A stretch of 64,000 nt of DNA from Prevotella sp. (GCA_017470345.1 JAFUEP010000003.1:1-64000), one strand, 5' to 3'; shown: positions 50,942-60,892, counted from the stretch's first letter. The notes: generated by a model not told the origin, from the sequence alone. A program made the numbers and translations.

Positions 50942-53900
50942 ATCACCTGCGACACCTTTTCGCCCTCGTCCTCGTCGCCGGCTGGGCTGCCGTCTCAGCC
51001 GCCGACTATCGCTTCCGCCATCTGACCAGCCAGGACGGACTGCCCCATCAGCAGGTGGAGACCATGGCTCAGGACCAGAAGGGAAACATCTGGATAGGCA
51101 CCCGCAACGGCCTCGTCTGCTACGATGGCTATGAGATGCGCACCTACTTCCATGACGACCGCGACACCACCTCGCTCTCCAACAACTTCATCAAGGTCAT
51201 CCGCTGCGACTCCAAGGGCCGGCTGTGGGTCTGCACCGAGTCGGGCATCAGCCGCTATCGGCCTGCCACCGACGACTTCGCCACCTACCACGGCGCCACC
51301 GAGCATGTGCTCAGCCTCGTCGAGACCTCCGACGGCAAGATCATCGGCGGCGGCGACAACCTCAGCGTCTACGACGAGCCGACCGACAGCTTCGTGCAGT
51401 ACCCCTCGCTCGAGATCGGCTTCATCGTCTCCATGGCCGTCAGCCCTGACGACCGTCTCTACGTGGCCAGCAACTCCTCTATCTATTCCTACGACGCGTC
51501 GCTGACAAAGATTACCCGTCTGGATCCCTCCATCTATGACGCCTTCACCACCGGCATCGACGGCATCATGCCCATGACCTTCGATCATGCCGGCCGCCTC
51601 TGGCTGGGACGCAACGGCCTGGGCGTCATGCGCATCGACCTCGCGAGCGGCCAGTCGGAAGTCTTTCCGCCCGGTCAGCTGTCAAACGGCATTGTCCGCT
51701 GCATCACTGAGGATGCCGACCACAACATCTGGCTGGGCACCGAGCGGGGCATCACCGTCATCCGGCCCGACGGCACCACCGACATCATCCGCCAGCGCTT
51801 CCAGTCACCAACGCTCCTGAGCGACAACGCCATCTACTGCATCATGAACGACCGCCGCGGCAACCTCTGGGTGGGCAGCTACTTCGGCGGCGTCGACATC
51901 CTCCTGAGAGGCAACCGTAAGTTTGCCTGGTCGGAGCCCAGCTATGCTGCCGGACAGCTCAACGGCAAGGTGGTGCGCCAGATGGTGGAGACGGCGCCAG
52001 ACCACTTCTGGATTGCCACCGAGGATGCAGGCGTCGTGCTTTACGACGAAGCGTCCGGCGTGTTCACGCCCTTCGCCTCGCCCCAGACTGACATGGGCAC
52101 CAATGTCCATGCCCTCCACTACGACGCCGCGTCGGGCGAGATGTGGATCGGCACGTTCCGCCGCGGTCTCTTCCGCTATCATCTGCCTTCCCGCACGATG
52201 CGCAGCTATAAGCTCACCCACGGCCTGCCCTCCGACGCCATCTTCGACTTCGTCAGCGACCGGCAGGGACGCCTGTGGGTGGCCACGACGCAGGGCCTGC
52301 GCTGGTATGACCCTGCGACCGACAGTTTCCAGAGCTCGTCCGACGAACAGCTCAACATGGTGTTCGTCTATTGCCTGTCGACCGACGCCCAGGGCCATAT
52401 CTGGGCCGGCACGTCGAATGCAGGCCTCTTCTGCATCGACGGACCGTCGGGGCGCGTCAGCCACTGGACACGTCAGGACAGTGCCCTGCCCGACAACTAC
52501 GTGACCTGCCTGCACACCGACTCGACGGGACGTCTATGGATAGGCACCAACAACAATGGGTTGCTCTACATGGATGCCCCATATAAGGAGATTAAGCCTT
52601 TCGATGCCGACGCCCAGCTGAGCAATGCCACCATCTGCGCACTTAGCGAGGACAACCGCCGGCAGCTGTGGATCACCACCGGCCGCGGCCTCTACCGCTA
52701 CGACCTGCGGCAGCACGCGCTGAAGCGCTTCACCACGCAGGACGGGCTGCCCACCAACCAGTTCAACTTCTCCTCAGCCCTGCTCACCTCCGACGGACGC
52801 ATGCTCTTCGGCACCGTCGACGGACTGGTGACGCTCGGCCGGCAGCCATCAGCCGACAGCCGTGAGGCCGACGACCTGCGCCCACTCACCGTCCACCTCG
52901 CTGCCCTCAGCCTCGGCGGGCAGATCGTCACGGCCAAGAGCATCGACACGCCGCTCCGTCAGGCTCTCGACGACGCCGACACCATCCGCCTGAGCCACGA
53001 CCAGGCCCGCTCGTTCACTATCAAGTATGGCGTCATAGAGCCCGGGCAGAACAGCTCCGTCGAGTATCAGCAGTGGTTTGAGGGCATCGACCGCGACTGG
53101 CACAGCGTCGGCAGCGAGCGCCGCTTCAATGGCTACAACCTGCGCCCCGGCACCTATCGGCTCCACCTGCGGGCCAACACCACGAACGGCGGGTGGGACG
53201 AGATGCCCGAGCGCACGCTCGTCATCATCGTCCGGCCGCCCTTCTACCTCTCCTCGTGGGCCTTCCTCTTCTATGCCCTGCTGGCCGCCGCCTTGGTCTA
53301 CGTGGCATGGCGTGTCGTCAACGGTCGCATGCAGTCGCGCAACGAGGTGCAGCTGGCCCGCATGGAGAAGGCCAAGATCGAGGAGGTCGACCGCGCCAAG
53401 TTCGACTTCTTCACCACCGTCAGCCATGAGCTCAAGACGCCGCTGTCGCTCATCGTCGCCCCTCTGCGCAGCATCGCCCGTCAGGAGCTGAGCGAGGAGA
53501 ACCGCGCCCACCTGGCCATGGCCGTCAAGAACACCCGCAAGATGGAGTCGCTCATCAACGAACTCGTCACGTTCAATAAGATCGAGACCGACCAGTTCCC
53601 CTTCTATGTCCAAAAGGGCAACCCCCTGGAGTTCATCGCCCGCAGCGTACAGAGTTTCACCGAGGCTGCCCGCAGCCGCGGCCTGCAGCTCAGCGTGACG
53701 ACCGAGGACAATGGCGAGGACGTCTGGTTCTCGCCCGACTACGTGGAGCGCATCCTGAGCAACCTGCTCTCCAACGCCCTCAAGTTCACCCCCGAGGGCG
53801 GCGCCGTCAGCGTCCGGGCCAGCATCGTCGAGCAGCAGGGACTGACCTGCCTGCAGTACTCCGTGGCCGACACGGGCATCGGCATTGCCGAGGAGGAGCT

Positions 53901-54960
53901 GCAGAACATCTTCAACCGCTACTATCAGACCAAGCGTGGCCACAACGTCAACAACAGTGGCTGGGGCATCGGACTGTCGCTCGTCAAGCGCCTCGTCGAC
54001 GTGCACCATGGCACCATCGATGTCAGCAGCCAGCCGGGCCAGGGCTCCACCTTCACCTGTCGCCTCTGTGCTGACGCCAAGGCCTTCGATGCCAAGAGCC
54101 TCATCACCGATGATAAGGTCATCGTCCCGCTCAGTCAGTATGAGTTCCGCACGACCACCATCCCTGACGACCAGACGACCAATACCCCGGCCGACCAGAC
54201 GGCCAATCCCCCGACCGACCAGACCCTCCTCATCGTCGAGGACAACACCGACCTGCTCGACTTCCTCTGCCAATACTTCGCCAAGGACTATCGGATGCTA
54301 CGGGCCGTGAACGGCCGCGAGGCCCTCGACGTCGTCAGCCAGCAGCCGGTCGACATGGTCGTCAGCGACGTGATGATGCCCGAGATGGACGGCGTCGAGC
54401 TCTGCCAGAAGCTGAAGTCGACGGTCGAGACCTCCCACATCCCCGTCATCCTGCTCACGGCCAAGAGCGATACGGCCGACGTCGTGGCGGGCTACAAGAG
54501 CGGGGCCGAGGCCTACGTCACTAAGCCCTTCGACCCCGAGGTGCTCGAGCTGCAGATCAAGAACATCATGCAGCTGCAGAAGACCCGCCAGACCGAGGTG
54601 CAGGAAGCCACCGACGAGGCCGACCTCGAGGCCACGTCGCTCAACGATCTCGACAAGCAGTTCATCCGCCAGATCAGCGACCTCGTCGACCGCAACATCG
54701 ACAACAGCGACTTCTCCGTCAGCGACATCACCCGCGAACTGCTCGTCAGCCGGTCGCTGCTCCACACGAAGATGAAGTCGCTCGTAGGCCTCTCCATGGG
54801 CGACTATATCCGCAAGAAGCGCCTCGACCGCGCCTGCCAGATGCTCCGCCAGGGCTGCTCCGTCAGCGAGACGGCCTACGCCACGGGCTTCTCCGACCCC
54901 AACTACTTCTCGAAGACGTTCAAGAAGCACGTCGGCGTCAGCCCGTCGGAGTTTAAATGA
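50938..54960 (+). CDS. Hybrid two-component sensor/regulator (HTCS) of the polysaccharide locus
   Basis: This 1340-aa one-protein signalling system detects oligosaccharides in the periplasm and activates the locus. ATG 50938 overlaps the GH43 stop. Signal sequence (residues 1-21) and two Reg_prop propellers follow (repeats such as GNIWIGTRNGLVCYDG, GRLWVCTESGISRY), then a Y_Y_Y domain and a transmembrane helix (about 772-790). The histidine kinase has H830 (TVSHELKTPL) and N/G boxes NLLSNALKFTPEGG, DTGIGI and GWGIGLSL. A receiver with phospho-acceptor D1144 (VVSDVMMPEMDG) and an AraC-type DNA-binding domain end the protein. A 24-bp tandem repeat (about 54166-54224) encodes a Thr/Asn/Pro/Asp linker before the receiver. 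The order is canonical. Confidence 0.96.
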   Translation: MNHLRHLFALVLVAGWAAVSAADYRFRHLTSQDGLPHQQVETMAQDQKGNIWIGTRNGLVCYDGYEMRTYFHDDRDTTSLSNNFIKVIRCDSKGRLWVCTESGISRYRPATDDFATYHGATEHVLSLVETSDGKIIGGGDNLSVYDEPTDSFVQYPSLEIGFIVSMAVSPDDRLYVASNSSIYSYDASLTKITRLDPSIYDAFTTGIDGIMPMTFDHAGRLWLGRNGLGVMRIDLASGQSEVFPPGQLSNGIVRCITEDADHNIWLGTERGITVIRPDGTTDIIRQRFQSPTLLSDNAIYCIMNDRRGNLWVGSYFGGVDILLRGNRKFAWSEPSYAAGQLNGKVVRQMVETAPDHFWIATEDAGVVLYDEASGVFTPFASPQTDMGTNVHALHYDAASGEMWIGTFRRGLFRYHLPSRTMRSYKLTHGLPSDAIFDFVSDRQGRLWVATTQGLRWYDPATDSFQSSSDEQLNMVFVYCLSTDAQGHIWAGTSNAGLFCIDGPSGRVSHWTRQDSALPDNYVTCLHTDSTGRLWIGTNNNGLLYMDAPYKEIKPFDADAQLSNATICALSEDNRRQLWITTGRGLYRYDLRQHALKRFTTQDGLPTNQFNFSSALLTSDGRMLFGTVDGLVTLGRQPSADSREADDLRPLTVHLAALSLGGQIVTAKSIDTPLRQALDDADTIRLSHDQARSFTIKYGVIEPGQNSSVEYQQWFEGIDRDWHSVGSERRFNGYNLRPGTYRLHLRANTTNGGWDEMPERTLVIIVRPPFYLSSWAFLFYALLAAALVYVAWRVVNGRMQSRNEVQLARMEKAKIEEVDRAKFDFFTTVSHELKTPLSLIVAPLRSIARQELSEENRAHLAMAVKNTRKMESLINELVTFNKIETDQFPFYVQKGNPLEFIARSVQSFTEAARSRGLQLSVTTEDNGEDVWFSPDYVERILSNLLSNALKFTPEGGAVSVRASIVEQQGLTCLQYSVADTGIGIAEEELQNIFNRYYQTKRGHNVNNSGWGIGLSLVKRLVDVHHGTIDVSSQPGQGSTFTCRLCADAKAFDAKSLITDDKVIVPLSQYEFRTTTIPDDQTTNTPADQTANPPTDQTLLIVEDNTDLLDFLCQYFAKDYRMLRAVNGREALDVVSQQPVDMVVSDVMMPEMDGVELCQKLKSTVETSHIPVILLTAKSDTADVVAGYKSGAEAYVTKPFDPEVLELQIKNIMQLQKTRQTEVQEATDEADLEATSLNDLDKQFIRQISDLVDRNIDNSDFSVSDITRELLVSRSLLHTKMKSLVGLSMGDYIRKKRLDRACQMLRQGCSVSETAYATGFSDPNYFSKTFKKHVGVSPSEFK

Positions 54961-55033
54961 CGCATATTTTTTTGGGGTGGGGCTGTCATATCAGTAATAT
55001 CAAAGAAAAGAAAAAACTAAAAGTCCAGATAAG

Positions 55034-57427
55034 ATGAAGAAACAGTTCCTTCACCTCGCCCTGGCCGCCGGCCTAACGGCATCGGCCCAGGTGTCAACAT
55101 CCTACGTCAACCCCGTGCTGCGCGGCGTGGCCGATGCCGGCGTCATCAAGTATGCCGGCAAGTATTATCTCGGCGGCGTGGCCACGATGGGCGACTTCTT
55201 CGTCAGCACCGACCTCGTCAACTGGGACCAGCGCATCCACGTCTACGACTTCGACACCGACTACAACCGCGGCACCGGCGCGCAGAACAATCAGGTGCAC
55301 TCCGACGACATCACCTACGTCGACGGCCTCTTCCATCTCTTCTATTCGGCCAACTATTGGGGACGCGACCGCCATATCGTCCACACCATCCATGCCACCT
55401 CGCCCACCATCGAGGGCCCCTTCCGTGAGGACCGCGACGACCAGTGGTTCGAGAATCGCATCGACCCGCAGGTGTTCCGCGACGAGGATGGCAGCCTCTA
55501 TCTCTATATGGTGAAGTTCACCGATGGCAACACCATCTGGGCCCGCCCCATGAACGCCGACTTCACGTTCAGCGGCGACGCCGTGCAGCAGTTCTCCTCG
55601 CAGCCCGGCACGTGGGAGACGATGGACAACCGCGTGGCCGAGGGCCCCTTCGTCATCAAGTATCATGGGCGCTACTACATGATGTACAACGCCAACCACA
55701 CCGCCGCCGAATACGGCAACTACCGGCTCGGCGTCAGCGAAGCCACCTCGCCCCTTGGCTTCAATCCCGGCAACAAGTATTCGCATCCCGTCGTCAGCCC
55801 GCAGACCGACCTGCTCGACCATGACTACACCGACCTCATCCGCTATGGCGCCGAGGGCTACAACGCCGTCGACCTCGCGAGCGACACCATCACGTTCACC
55901 GTCGCCCGCCCCGTCCCCGGCCGCCTGTTGCTGAAGCTGGCCCAGCGGGGCGGCATCAAGGTGTCGCTCAACGGCCATCAGGTGATGACCGACGCGCGGG
56001 CCGACTACAAGGTCATGACCATCGACGGCAGCTGGCTCCGCCAGGGCGAGAACATCTTCGTCATCGACCGGCCCAACGCGTCCCGCCTCGTCGCCCTCGC
56101 CCTCTACGACACGCGCGGCGAGCAGCCCCTGGCCGACGGTCCGCTGCTGCTCACCCCCGGCCAGCCCAACATCGTGCGCGGCCCGAACGGATGGGAGTGG
56201 TGGCTCGTCTACATGGCCAACGAGGGGTTCCGCCGCGACCAGTACATCGACCGCATCCACTTCCTGGGCAGCCGCCTCACCGTCGACAGCATCAGCGGCC
56301 ACAACACCGGCGGCTTCCATGCCGCACCGGCCCGGCCGCAGTACAGCGGCACGTCGCTCGACGCCGTGCCCTTCTCCGACAGCTATCTCCTCGAGGTCAC
56401 CGCCCGTCCCCGCAGCGGCGGGCCTGCCGAGGTGTGGCGCATGGAGAAGAACCACCGCCGGCTGACTCTCTGGCGCGACGGCGTGCTCGTCCGCGACGAG
56501 GCCGATGTCGACGTCACGCCGCACGACATCATCGCCGCTGCCGCCGGCTACGACCTCGACTATGTCAGCTACAACGACGGATGGGACGAGTATGCCGACC
56601 GCTTCAGCGGATGGGGTGAGGTGCAGCCCACGGCCGACGGACTGCCGCTGCCCGCCGGCGACCTGCTGAAGGGCCCGGTCGCCATGGACTATGAGTTCAG
56701 CGCCTGCTTCGACAACGGCGCGACCGCCCAGGGCCGCTATGGCGTCTATGCCGCCTATGTCGACGCCCGCAACTACGTCCGGGCCACGATCGATGCCCTC
56801 CGCCACCTGCTCGTCGTCGAGCAGACAGTCAAGGGGCAAACTAAGGTCACGGAGGTGCCCCTGGCCTACACCGCCGTCCATTATCCTGACATCAAGTACA
56901 CCGACTCCTTCGAGAAGCAGTATCGCTTCGACACGCCCACCGACGTCACTGAGGTGTGGTATCCTCATCTCGACGCCGACAACGACACCTATGCCCGCGA
57001 CCTGGGGCTCAGCGCCTCCGCCCGTCGCTCCTATAATGCCGACATGGCCGGCCGCATGACCCTCGAATACCTTGATGCGGCCGACGGCAATCGATGGAAG
57101 CCCGTCGACTATCAGACCGCTGACAGCCCCCTGGCCGCATGGCAGCGCGTCACGTTCCCTGCCGTCACGACCCAGGCCCTGCGCCTCATCAACGTCGACC
57201 CGACGGAGCACAGCCGCCTCGTCTATAAGCTCAAGACCACCCGCCTCTTCCAGCAGCAGAACCAGCTGCGCGTCGAGAAGCGCGGCCGCGAGGTCAGCAT
57301 CTTCGCCGACAACCGCTGTCTCGCCACGGTCGACATGCCCAAGGCCGTCCCCGCCCGCATCGGCCTCTACAGCGACCCCGGCGTCCAGGCCGTCCTCCGC
57401 AGCGACCTCTATTATCCGGTCTATTAG
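55034..57427 (+). CDS. GH43-like secreted enzyme with C-terminal beta-sandwich modules
   Basis: The 797-aa product has a signal peptide (MKKQFLHLALAAGLTASAQ). The N-terminal propeller (about 22-260) has GH43-type acids in VADAGVIKYAGKYYLGG, ENRIDPQVFRDEDGSLYLY and RVAEGPFVIKYHGRYYMMYN. The central and C-terminal parts (about 260-797) look like concatenated jelly-roll or concanavalin-like modules, including a stretch with DYEFSACFDNGATAQGRYGV typical of GH43 C-terminal domains. It is downstream of the sensor gene by 73 bp on the same strand. The likely target is an arabinose- or galactose-containing side chain. The exact subfamily is unknown. Confidence 0.83.
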   Translation: MKKQFLHLALAAGLTASAQVSTSYVNPVLRGVADAGVIKYAGKYYLGGVATMGDFFVSTDLVNWDQRIHVYDFDTDYNRGTGAQNNQVHSDDITYVDGLFHLFYSANYWGRDRHIVHTIHATSPTIEGPFREDRDDQWFENRIDPQVFRDEDGSLYLYMVKFTDGNTIWARPMNADFTFSGDAVQQFSSQPGTWETMDNRVAEGPFVIKYHGRYYMMYNANHTAAEYGNYRLGVSEATSPLGFNPGNKYSHPVVSPQTDLLDHDYTDLIRYGAEGYNAVDLASDTITFTVARPVPGRLLLKLAQRGGIKVSLNGHQVMTDARADYKVMTIDGSWLRQGENIFVIDRPNASRLVALALYDTRGEQPLADGPLLLTPGQPNIVRGPNGWEWWLVYMANEGFRRDQYIDRIHFLGSRLTVDSISGHNTGGFHAAPARPQYSGTSLDAVPFSDSYLLEVTARPRSGGPAEVWRMEKNHRRLTLWRDGVLVRDEADVDVTPHDIIAAAAGYDLDYVSYNDGWDEYADRFSGWGEVQPTADGLPLPAGDLLKGPVAMDYEFSACFDNGATAQGRYGVYAAYVDARNYVRATIDALRHLLVVEQTVKGQTKVTEVPLAYTAVHYPDIKYTDSFEKQYRFDTPTDVTEVWYPHLDADNDTYARDLGLSASARRSYNADMAGRMTLEYLDAADGNRWKPVDYQTADSPLAAWQRVTFPAVTTQALRLINVDPTEHSRLVYKLKTTRLFQQQNQLRVEKRGREVSIFADNRCLATVDMPKAVPARIGLYSDPGVQAVLRSDLYYPVY

Positions 57428-57430
57428 GGT

Positions 57431-57525
57431 GGGGGAGAAGGCTGGGAGTCTTTGGGAGGCTAGGAGTCTTTGGGAGTTTAGGAGTATGCTGGGAGTTTAG
57501 GAGTTAAGGAGTATAGGAGTTTAGA
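57431..57525. repeat. GGAGTTTA octamer-like tract after the GH43-like gene
   Basis: Degenerate tandem units (GGGAGTCTTT, GGAGTTTA, GGAGTATGCTG, GGAGTTTA, GGAGTTAA, GGAGTATA, GGAGTTTA) start 4 bp after the stop. The 390-bp gene-free stretch 57428-57817 is wholly made of this tract, the 57532-57690 palindrome and the 57693-57762 tandem repeat. Confidence 0.8.
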
Positions 57526-57531
57526 CGATAG

Positions 57532-57690
57532 AGACCCCTCCCCCAACCCCTCCCCTTGAGGGGAGGGGAGAAGCCCCTCAAGACCCCACACAGCCTCCCC
57601 GATGTTGAGAAGTAGCTACCGCGACGTCCGACGGGAATGACGGCGCAGCCGCTCCCCTCCCTTCAAGGGGAGGGGTTGGGGGTGGGGTCT
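57532..57690. repeat. 159-bp palindrome with 38-bp CCCCTCCCC-rich arms
   Basis: Bases 57532-57569 (AGACCCCTCCCCCAACCCCT then CCCCTTGAGGGGAGGGGA) are nearly the reverse complement of 57653-57690. Each arm also contains its own CCCCTTGAGGGG self-palindrome. The 83-nt core includes AGTAGCTACCGCGACGTCCG. Confidence 0.92.
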
Positions 57691-57692
57691 GT

Positions 57693-57762
57693 AACTTCAA
57701 CAATCCCGCGAATTGTCCGCAACTTCAACAATCCCGCGAATTGTCCGCAACATCAACAATCC
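57693..57762. repeat. 28-bp direct tandem repeat, 2.5 copies
   Basis: The unit AACTTCAACAATCCCGCGAA then TTGTCCGC occurs at 57693-57720 and 57721-57748 identically and as a truncated variant at 57749-57762. It lies 55 bp before the GH78 start, in its probable leader or promoter region. Confidence 0.9.
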
Positions 57763-57817
57763 AATGATTTATCTATAACTATAACGAACCTTACTACAAT
57801 TAAACCCAATAAACATA

Positions 57818-60409
57818 ATGAAGAGACATGCTTTTTGCTTTTGTGCAGCGCTGACGGCGGTGGCCGTCGCACTGCTCACGACGGGCTGCAACAGCGGCGC
57901 CGCCAGTCAGCCCAGTGCCCTCGTCGAGGCGCTGGGCAGCGAGGCGTGGGACGCCTCAGAGTGGATCTCAGTGGCCGACGCACCCGTCGTCACGGGGCCC
58001 GTCGACGACCACGAGCACGGCCGCGCTGCCGACGGCGCCAGCTGGTTCGTCAGCGACATTGAGAACGCCGACCGCGTCGTCAGCGCCCGCTGGATGACCA
58101 CGGCGCTGGGCGTCTACGACCTCTACGTCAACGGCCAGCTCGTCGGGTGCGAGGTGCTCAAGCCCGGCTTCACCCATCCCGGGAAGACGCGCCGCGCGTT
58201 CACCTACGACGTCCTCCCACAGCTGCAGAAGGACAAGGGCGCCCGCAACCGCCTCTCCGTGCAGGTGACGCCAGGCTGGTGGGCCGACAAGATTGTCACG
58301 CCCTGGGGCCACGACGGCATGGTGGGCCACCGCTGCGCCTTCCGCGGCGTGCTCGAGCTGACCTATGCCGACGGCACCACTCGCCAGCTGGGCACCGACA
58401 CCATCCACTGGCAGGCCGCCATCGCCGGACCCGTCACCCACGCCGGCATCTTCGACGGCGAGGCCTACGACGCCCGCCTCGCCCTCAGCGACGACATGCT
58501 CCGCACGCCCATTGTCAACCGCGAGTTCCAGGGCGAGATCCTGCCCACCGGCGGCGCCGAGGTCTATCATCGCGACGACCTCGCCCTCCAGCCCGTCAGG
58601 GCCTACACATGGACGGCCGTCAGCGACACGGCCGAGGGCCGCTTCGGCCGCGTCGTCATCGACCGCGACTATGCTCAGGGCGAGCCCATCACGCTCGACA
58701 AGGGCCAGACGCTCGTCGTCGACTTCGGCCAGAACTGCGCCGCCGTGCCGGAGTTCACCTTCCAGGCCGACGAGGGCACCGTCCTGACCTGTCTGCCCGG
58801 CGAGCTGCTCAACGATAGTCTCGGTGCCCGACAGCGTGGCATGGACGGCCCCGAGGGGTCGGTCCATCGCGACAACCTCAGGGCCGGACGCACCCACATG
58901 CGCCTCGACTACACCTTCGGCCCGCAGGCCGGCGCCGCCTCGACGTGGGCCACCTACAGGCCCCGCACCACCTTCTTCGGCTATCGCTACATCGCACTGA
59001 CGGCCACCGGTCGCGTCACGTTCCGCAGCATCAAGTCCATTCCCGTCACGTCCATCGCCCTGAGCCTGGAGACGGGTCGGCTGACCACGGGCAACGACCT
59101 CGTCAACCGCCTCATCCAGAACACCCTGTGGGGCATGCGCTCCAACTACCTCTCGGTCCCCACCGACTGCCCGCAGCGCAACGAGCGCCTCGGATGGACG
59201 GCCGACACGCAGGTCTTCTCCGAGACCGGCACCTTCTTTGCCGACACCCGCCTGTTCTTCCATAAGTGGATGCGCGACATGCGCGACTCGCAGGGCCCCC
59301 TCGGCGGGTTCCCCGGCGTGGCACCCACGGCGCAGTATGGCGGCGAGATGTGCCGCCTGGGCTGGACAGACGCCGGCATCATCGTGCCCTGGACCGTCTG
59401 GAAGCAGTTTGCCGACACGGCCATCGTCAGCGAGTGCTGGCAGTCGATGGACCGCTTCATGCAGCACGTGAGTGCTGTGCGCTATGACCACCAGGCACTC
59501 ATCGGCGAGAACGGCAACTACCAGTGGGCCGACTGGCTGAGCTATGAGCCCCTGGAGAGCTGTGGCGGCGGCGCCTTCCGCGACGGACAGCCTCTGCCCG
59601 AGGCCGTCAGCTACTGGAACTATCTCTCGGCCTGCTATTGGCTGACCGATGCGCAGATGATGGCCGACATGGCCCGCGCCACAGGCCGCGACGCCGCCCC
59701 TTACGAGCAGATGGCCCGCGAGGCGAAAGCCTACCTGAAGGAGACCTTCCTCGCTGACGACGGCACCTTCCGCACGCCCATCCTCAACACCATGCAGACG
59801 CCCGCACTCTTCGCCCTGCGATGCCAGCTCGTAGAGGGCGACGCCCGCCAGGACATGATCCAGCGGCTGCGCCAGAACATCCAGGACCACGACGGATGCC
59901 TGCAGACCGGATTCCTCGGCACCTCGATACTCATGCAGACACTCACCGACTGCGGACTCGCCGACGTGGCCTACTCGTTGCTGCTCCAGCGCCGCAACCC
60001 CTCGTGGCTCTACAGCGTCGACCAGGGCGCCACCACCGTCTGGGAGCGATGGAACAGCTACATGCAGGACCGCGGCATGGGGCCACAGGGCATGAACTCG
60101 TTCAACCACTATGCCTACGGGTGCGTCTGCCAGTGGCTATGGGAGACGGCAGCAGGCATCAGCGCCGACACGGCCGACCCGGGCTTCCGACACATCCTGC
60201 TCAGCCCCGTGCCCGACCCGCGGCTGGGCCACCTCGAGGCTGAGTTCCGTTCGCCAGCAGGCCTCATCCGCAGCGCCTGGCGCTACGACGGCGACCGCTG
60301 CACATGGCAGTTCACCATCCCCGAAGGCACCACGGCCACCGTCACCCTGCCCGACGGCTCCGAACCCCGCGACTACGCCGCTGGCAGCTACACCGTAGAA
60401 CTGAAATAA
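57818..60409 (+). CDS. GH78 alpha-L-rhamnosidase lipoprotein
   Basis: This 863-aa predicted lipoprotein (lipobox LLTTGC, Cys near 24) hydrolyses terminal alpha-L-rhamnose. An N-terminal beta-sandwich region (WDASEWISVADAP, about 40-330) has DLYVNGQLVG and VDFGQN typical of the family. The (alpha/alpha)6 barrel from about residue 430 contains VPTDCPQRNERLGWTAD and TVWERWNSYM, the signature blocks holding the catalytic acids (Asp in CPQRNERLGWTAD region, Glu in WERW). A C-terminal beta domain ends the protein. Together with GH43 and GH2 it suggests a rhamnose/arabinose-containing pectic or arabinogalactan substrate. It is the last gene of the locus. Confidence 0.94.
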   Translation: MKRHAFCFCAALTAVAVALLTTGCNSGAASQPSALVEALGSEAWDASEWISVADAPVVTGPVDDHEHGRAADGASWFVSDIENADRVVSARWMTTALGVYDLYVNGQLVGCEVLKPGFTHPGKTRRAFTYDVLPQLQKDKGARNRLSVQVTPGWWADKIVTPWGHDGMVGHRCAFRGVLELTYADGTTRQLGTDTIHWQAAIAGPVTHAGIFDGEAYDARLALSDDMLRTPIVNREFQGEILPTGGAEVYHRDDLALQPVRAYTWTAVSDTAEGRFGRVVIDRDYAQGEPITLDKGQTLVVDFGQNCAAVPEFTFQADEGTVLTCLPGELLNDSLGARQRGMDGPEGSVHRDNLRAGRTHMRLDYTFGPQAGAASTWATYRPRTTFFGYRYIALTATGRVTFRSIKSIPVTSIALSLETGRLTTGNDLVNRLIQNTLWGMRSNYLSVPTDCPQRNERLGWTADTQVFSETGTFFADTRLFFHKWMRDMRDSQGPLGGFPGVAPTAQYGGEMCRLGWTDAGIIVPWTVWKQFADTAIVSECWQSMDRFMQHVSAVRYDHQALIGENGNYQWADWLSYEPLESCGGGAFRDGQPLPEAVSYWNYLSACYWLTDAQMMADMARATGRDAAPYEQMAREAKAYLKETFLADDGTFRTPILNTMQTPALFALRCQLVEGDARQDMIQRLRQNIQDHDGCLQTGFLGTSILMQTLTDCGLADVAYSLLLQRRNPSWLYSVDQGATTVWERWNSYMQDRGMGPQGMNSFNHYAYGCVCQWLWETAAGISADTADPGFRHILLSPVPDPRLGHLEAEFRSPAGLIRSAWRYDGDRCTWQFTIPEGTTATVTLPDGSEPRDYAAGSYTVELK

Positions 60410-60437
60410 TCGGGTCCACTTATTCTGTCGAAAAAAT

Positions 60438-60616
60438 CTGCCTGCGGCGCTACATGTAATTTCCGTGAATGGCCCATGTAATGATTCAAAAATATTATAT
60501 GAATCATTCATGCCCAATTGATGTGCATTATATGTAGCGTCGCAGACAATAGAAAGAATCTGCCTGCGGCGCTACATGTAATGTGCAAGAATAGTCCATG
60601 AATGAATCAAAAATAA
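60438..60616. repeat. Cluster of CTGCCTGCGGCGCTACATGTAAT repeats after the GH78 gene
   Basis: TCTGCCTGCGGCGCTACATG (from about 60439) is inverted at about 60527-60548 and repeated directly at about 60560-60582. Each direct copy is followed by a TCCATG...AATGAATCAAAAATA word. A further copy of the family is at 19526-19590. The 977-bp gene-free stretch 60410-61386 consists of this cluster, the 60689 palindrome, the 60917 cluster and the RNA candidate. Confidence 0.8.
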
Positions 60617-60688
60617 TGTATGTCCTATATTTTATGAAAGGAATTAGCAAGAATTAGAAATAATAATTTCCAAGTTTTTTTAATATCT

Positions 60689-60892
60689 CAATGTGGTGTT
60701 AAACTCCCGACGGCAGTCAACGCCCCCCTGCCCCCCTCTAATCTTAGAGGGGGAGTCAGATAGCGTGCATGCCGCCCCCATCCGCTGGTGTCACTGTGCT
60801 CATCTGCTCCTGCGGTAGTATCCAACTCCCCCTCTAAGATTAGAGGGGGGCAGGGGGGCGTTGACAGCTGTCGGGCATGTATCATCATATTG
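60689..60892. repeat. 204-bp giant palindrome, MITE-like (copy 2)
   Basis: The inner arms 60718-60756 and 60825-60863 are perfectly complementary over 39 bp and identical to the inner arms of the 14744-14929 copy. The outer arms are complementary with several mismatches and differ in sequence from copy 1. The loop shares GTGCATGCCGCC and TCCGCTGGTGTCACTG with copy 1, plus an extra TGCGGTAGTA segment. Confidence 0.92.
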
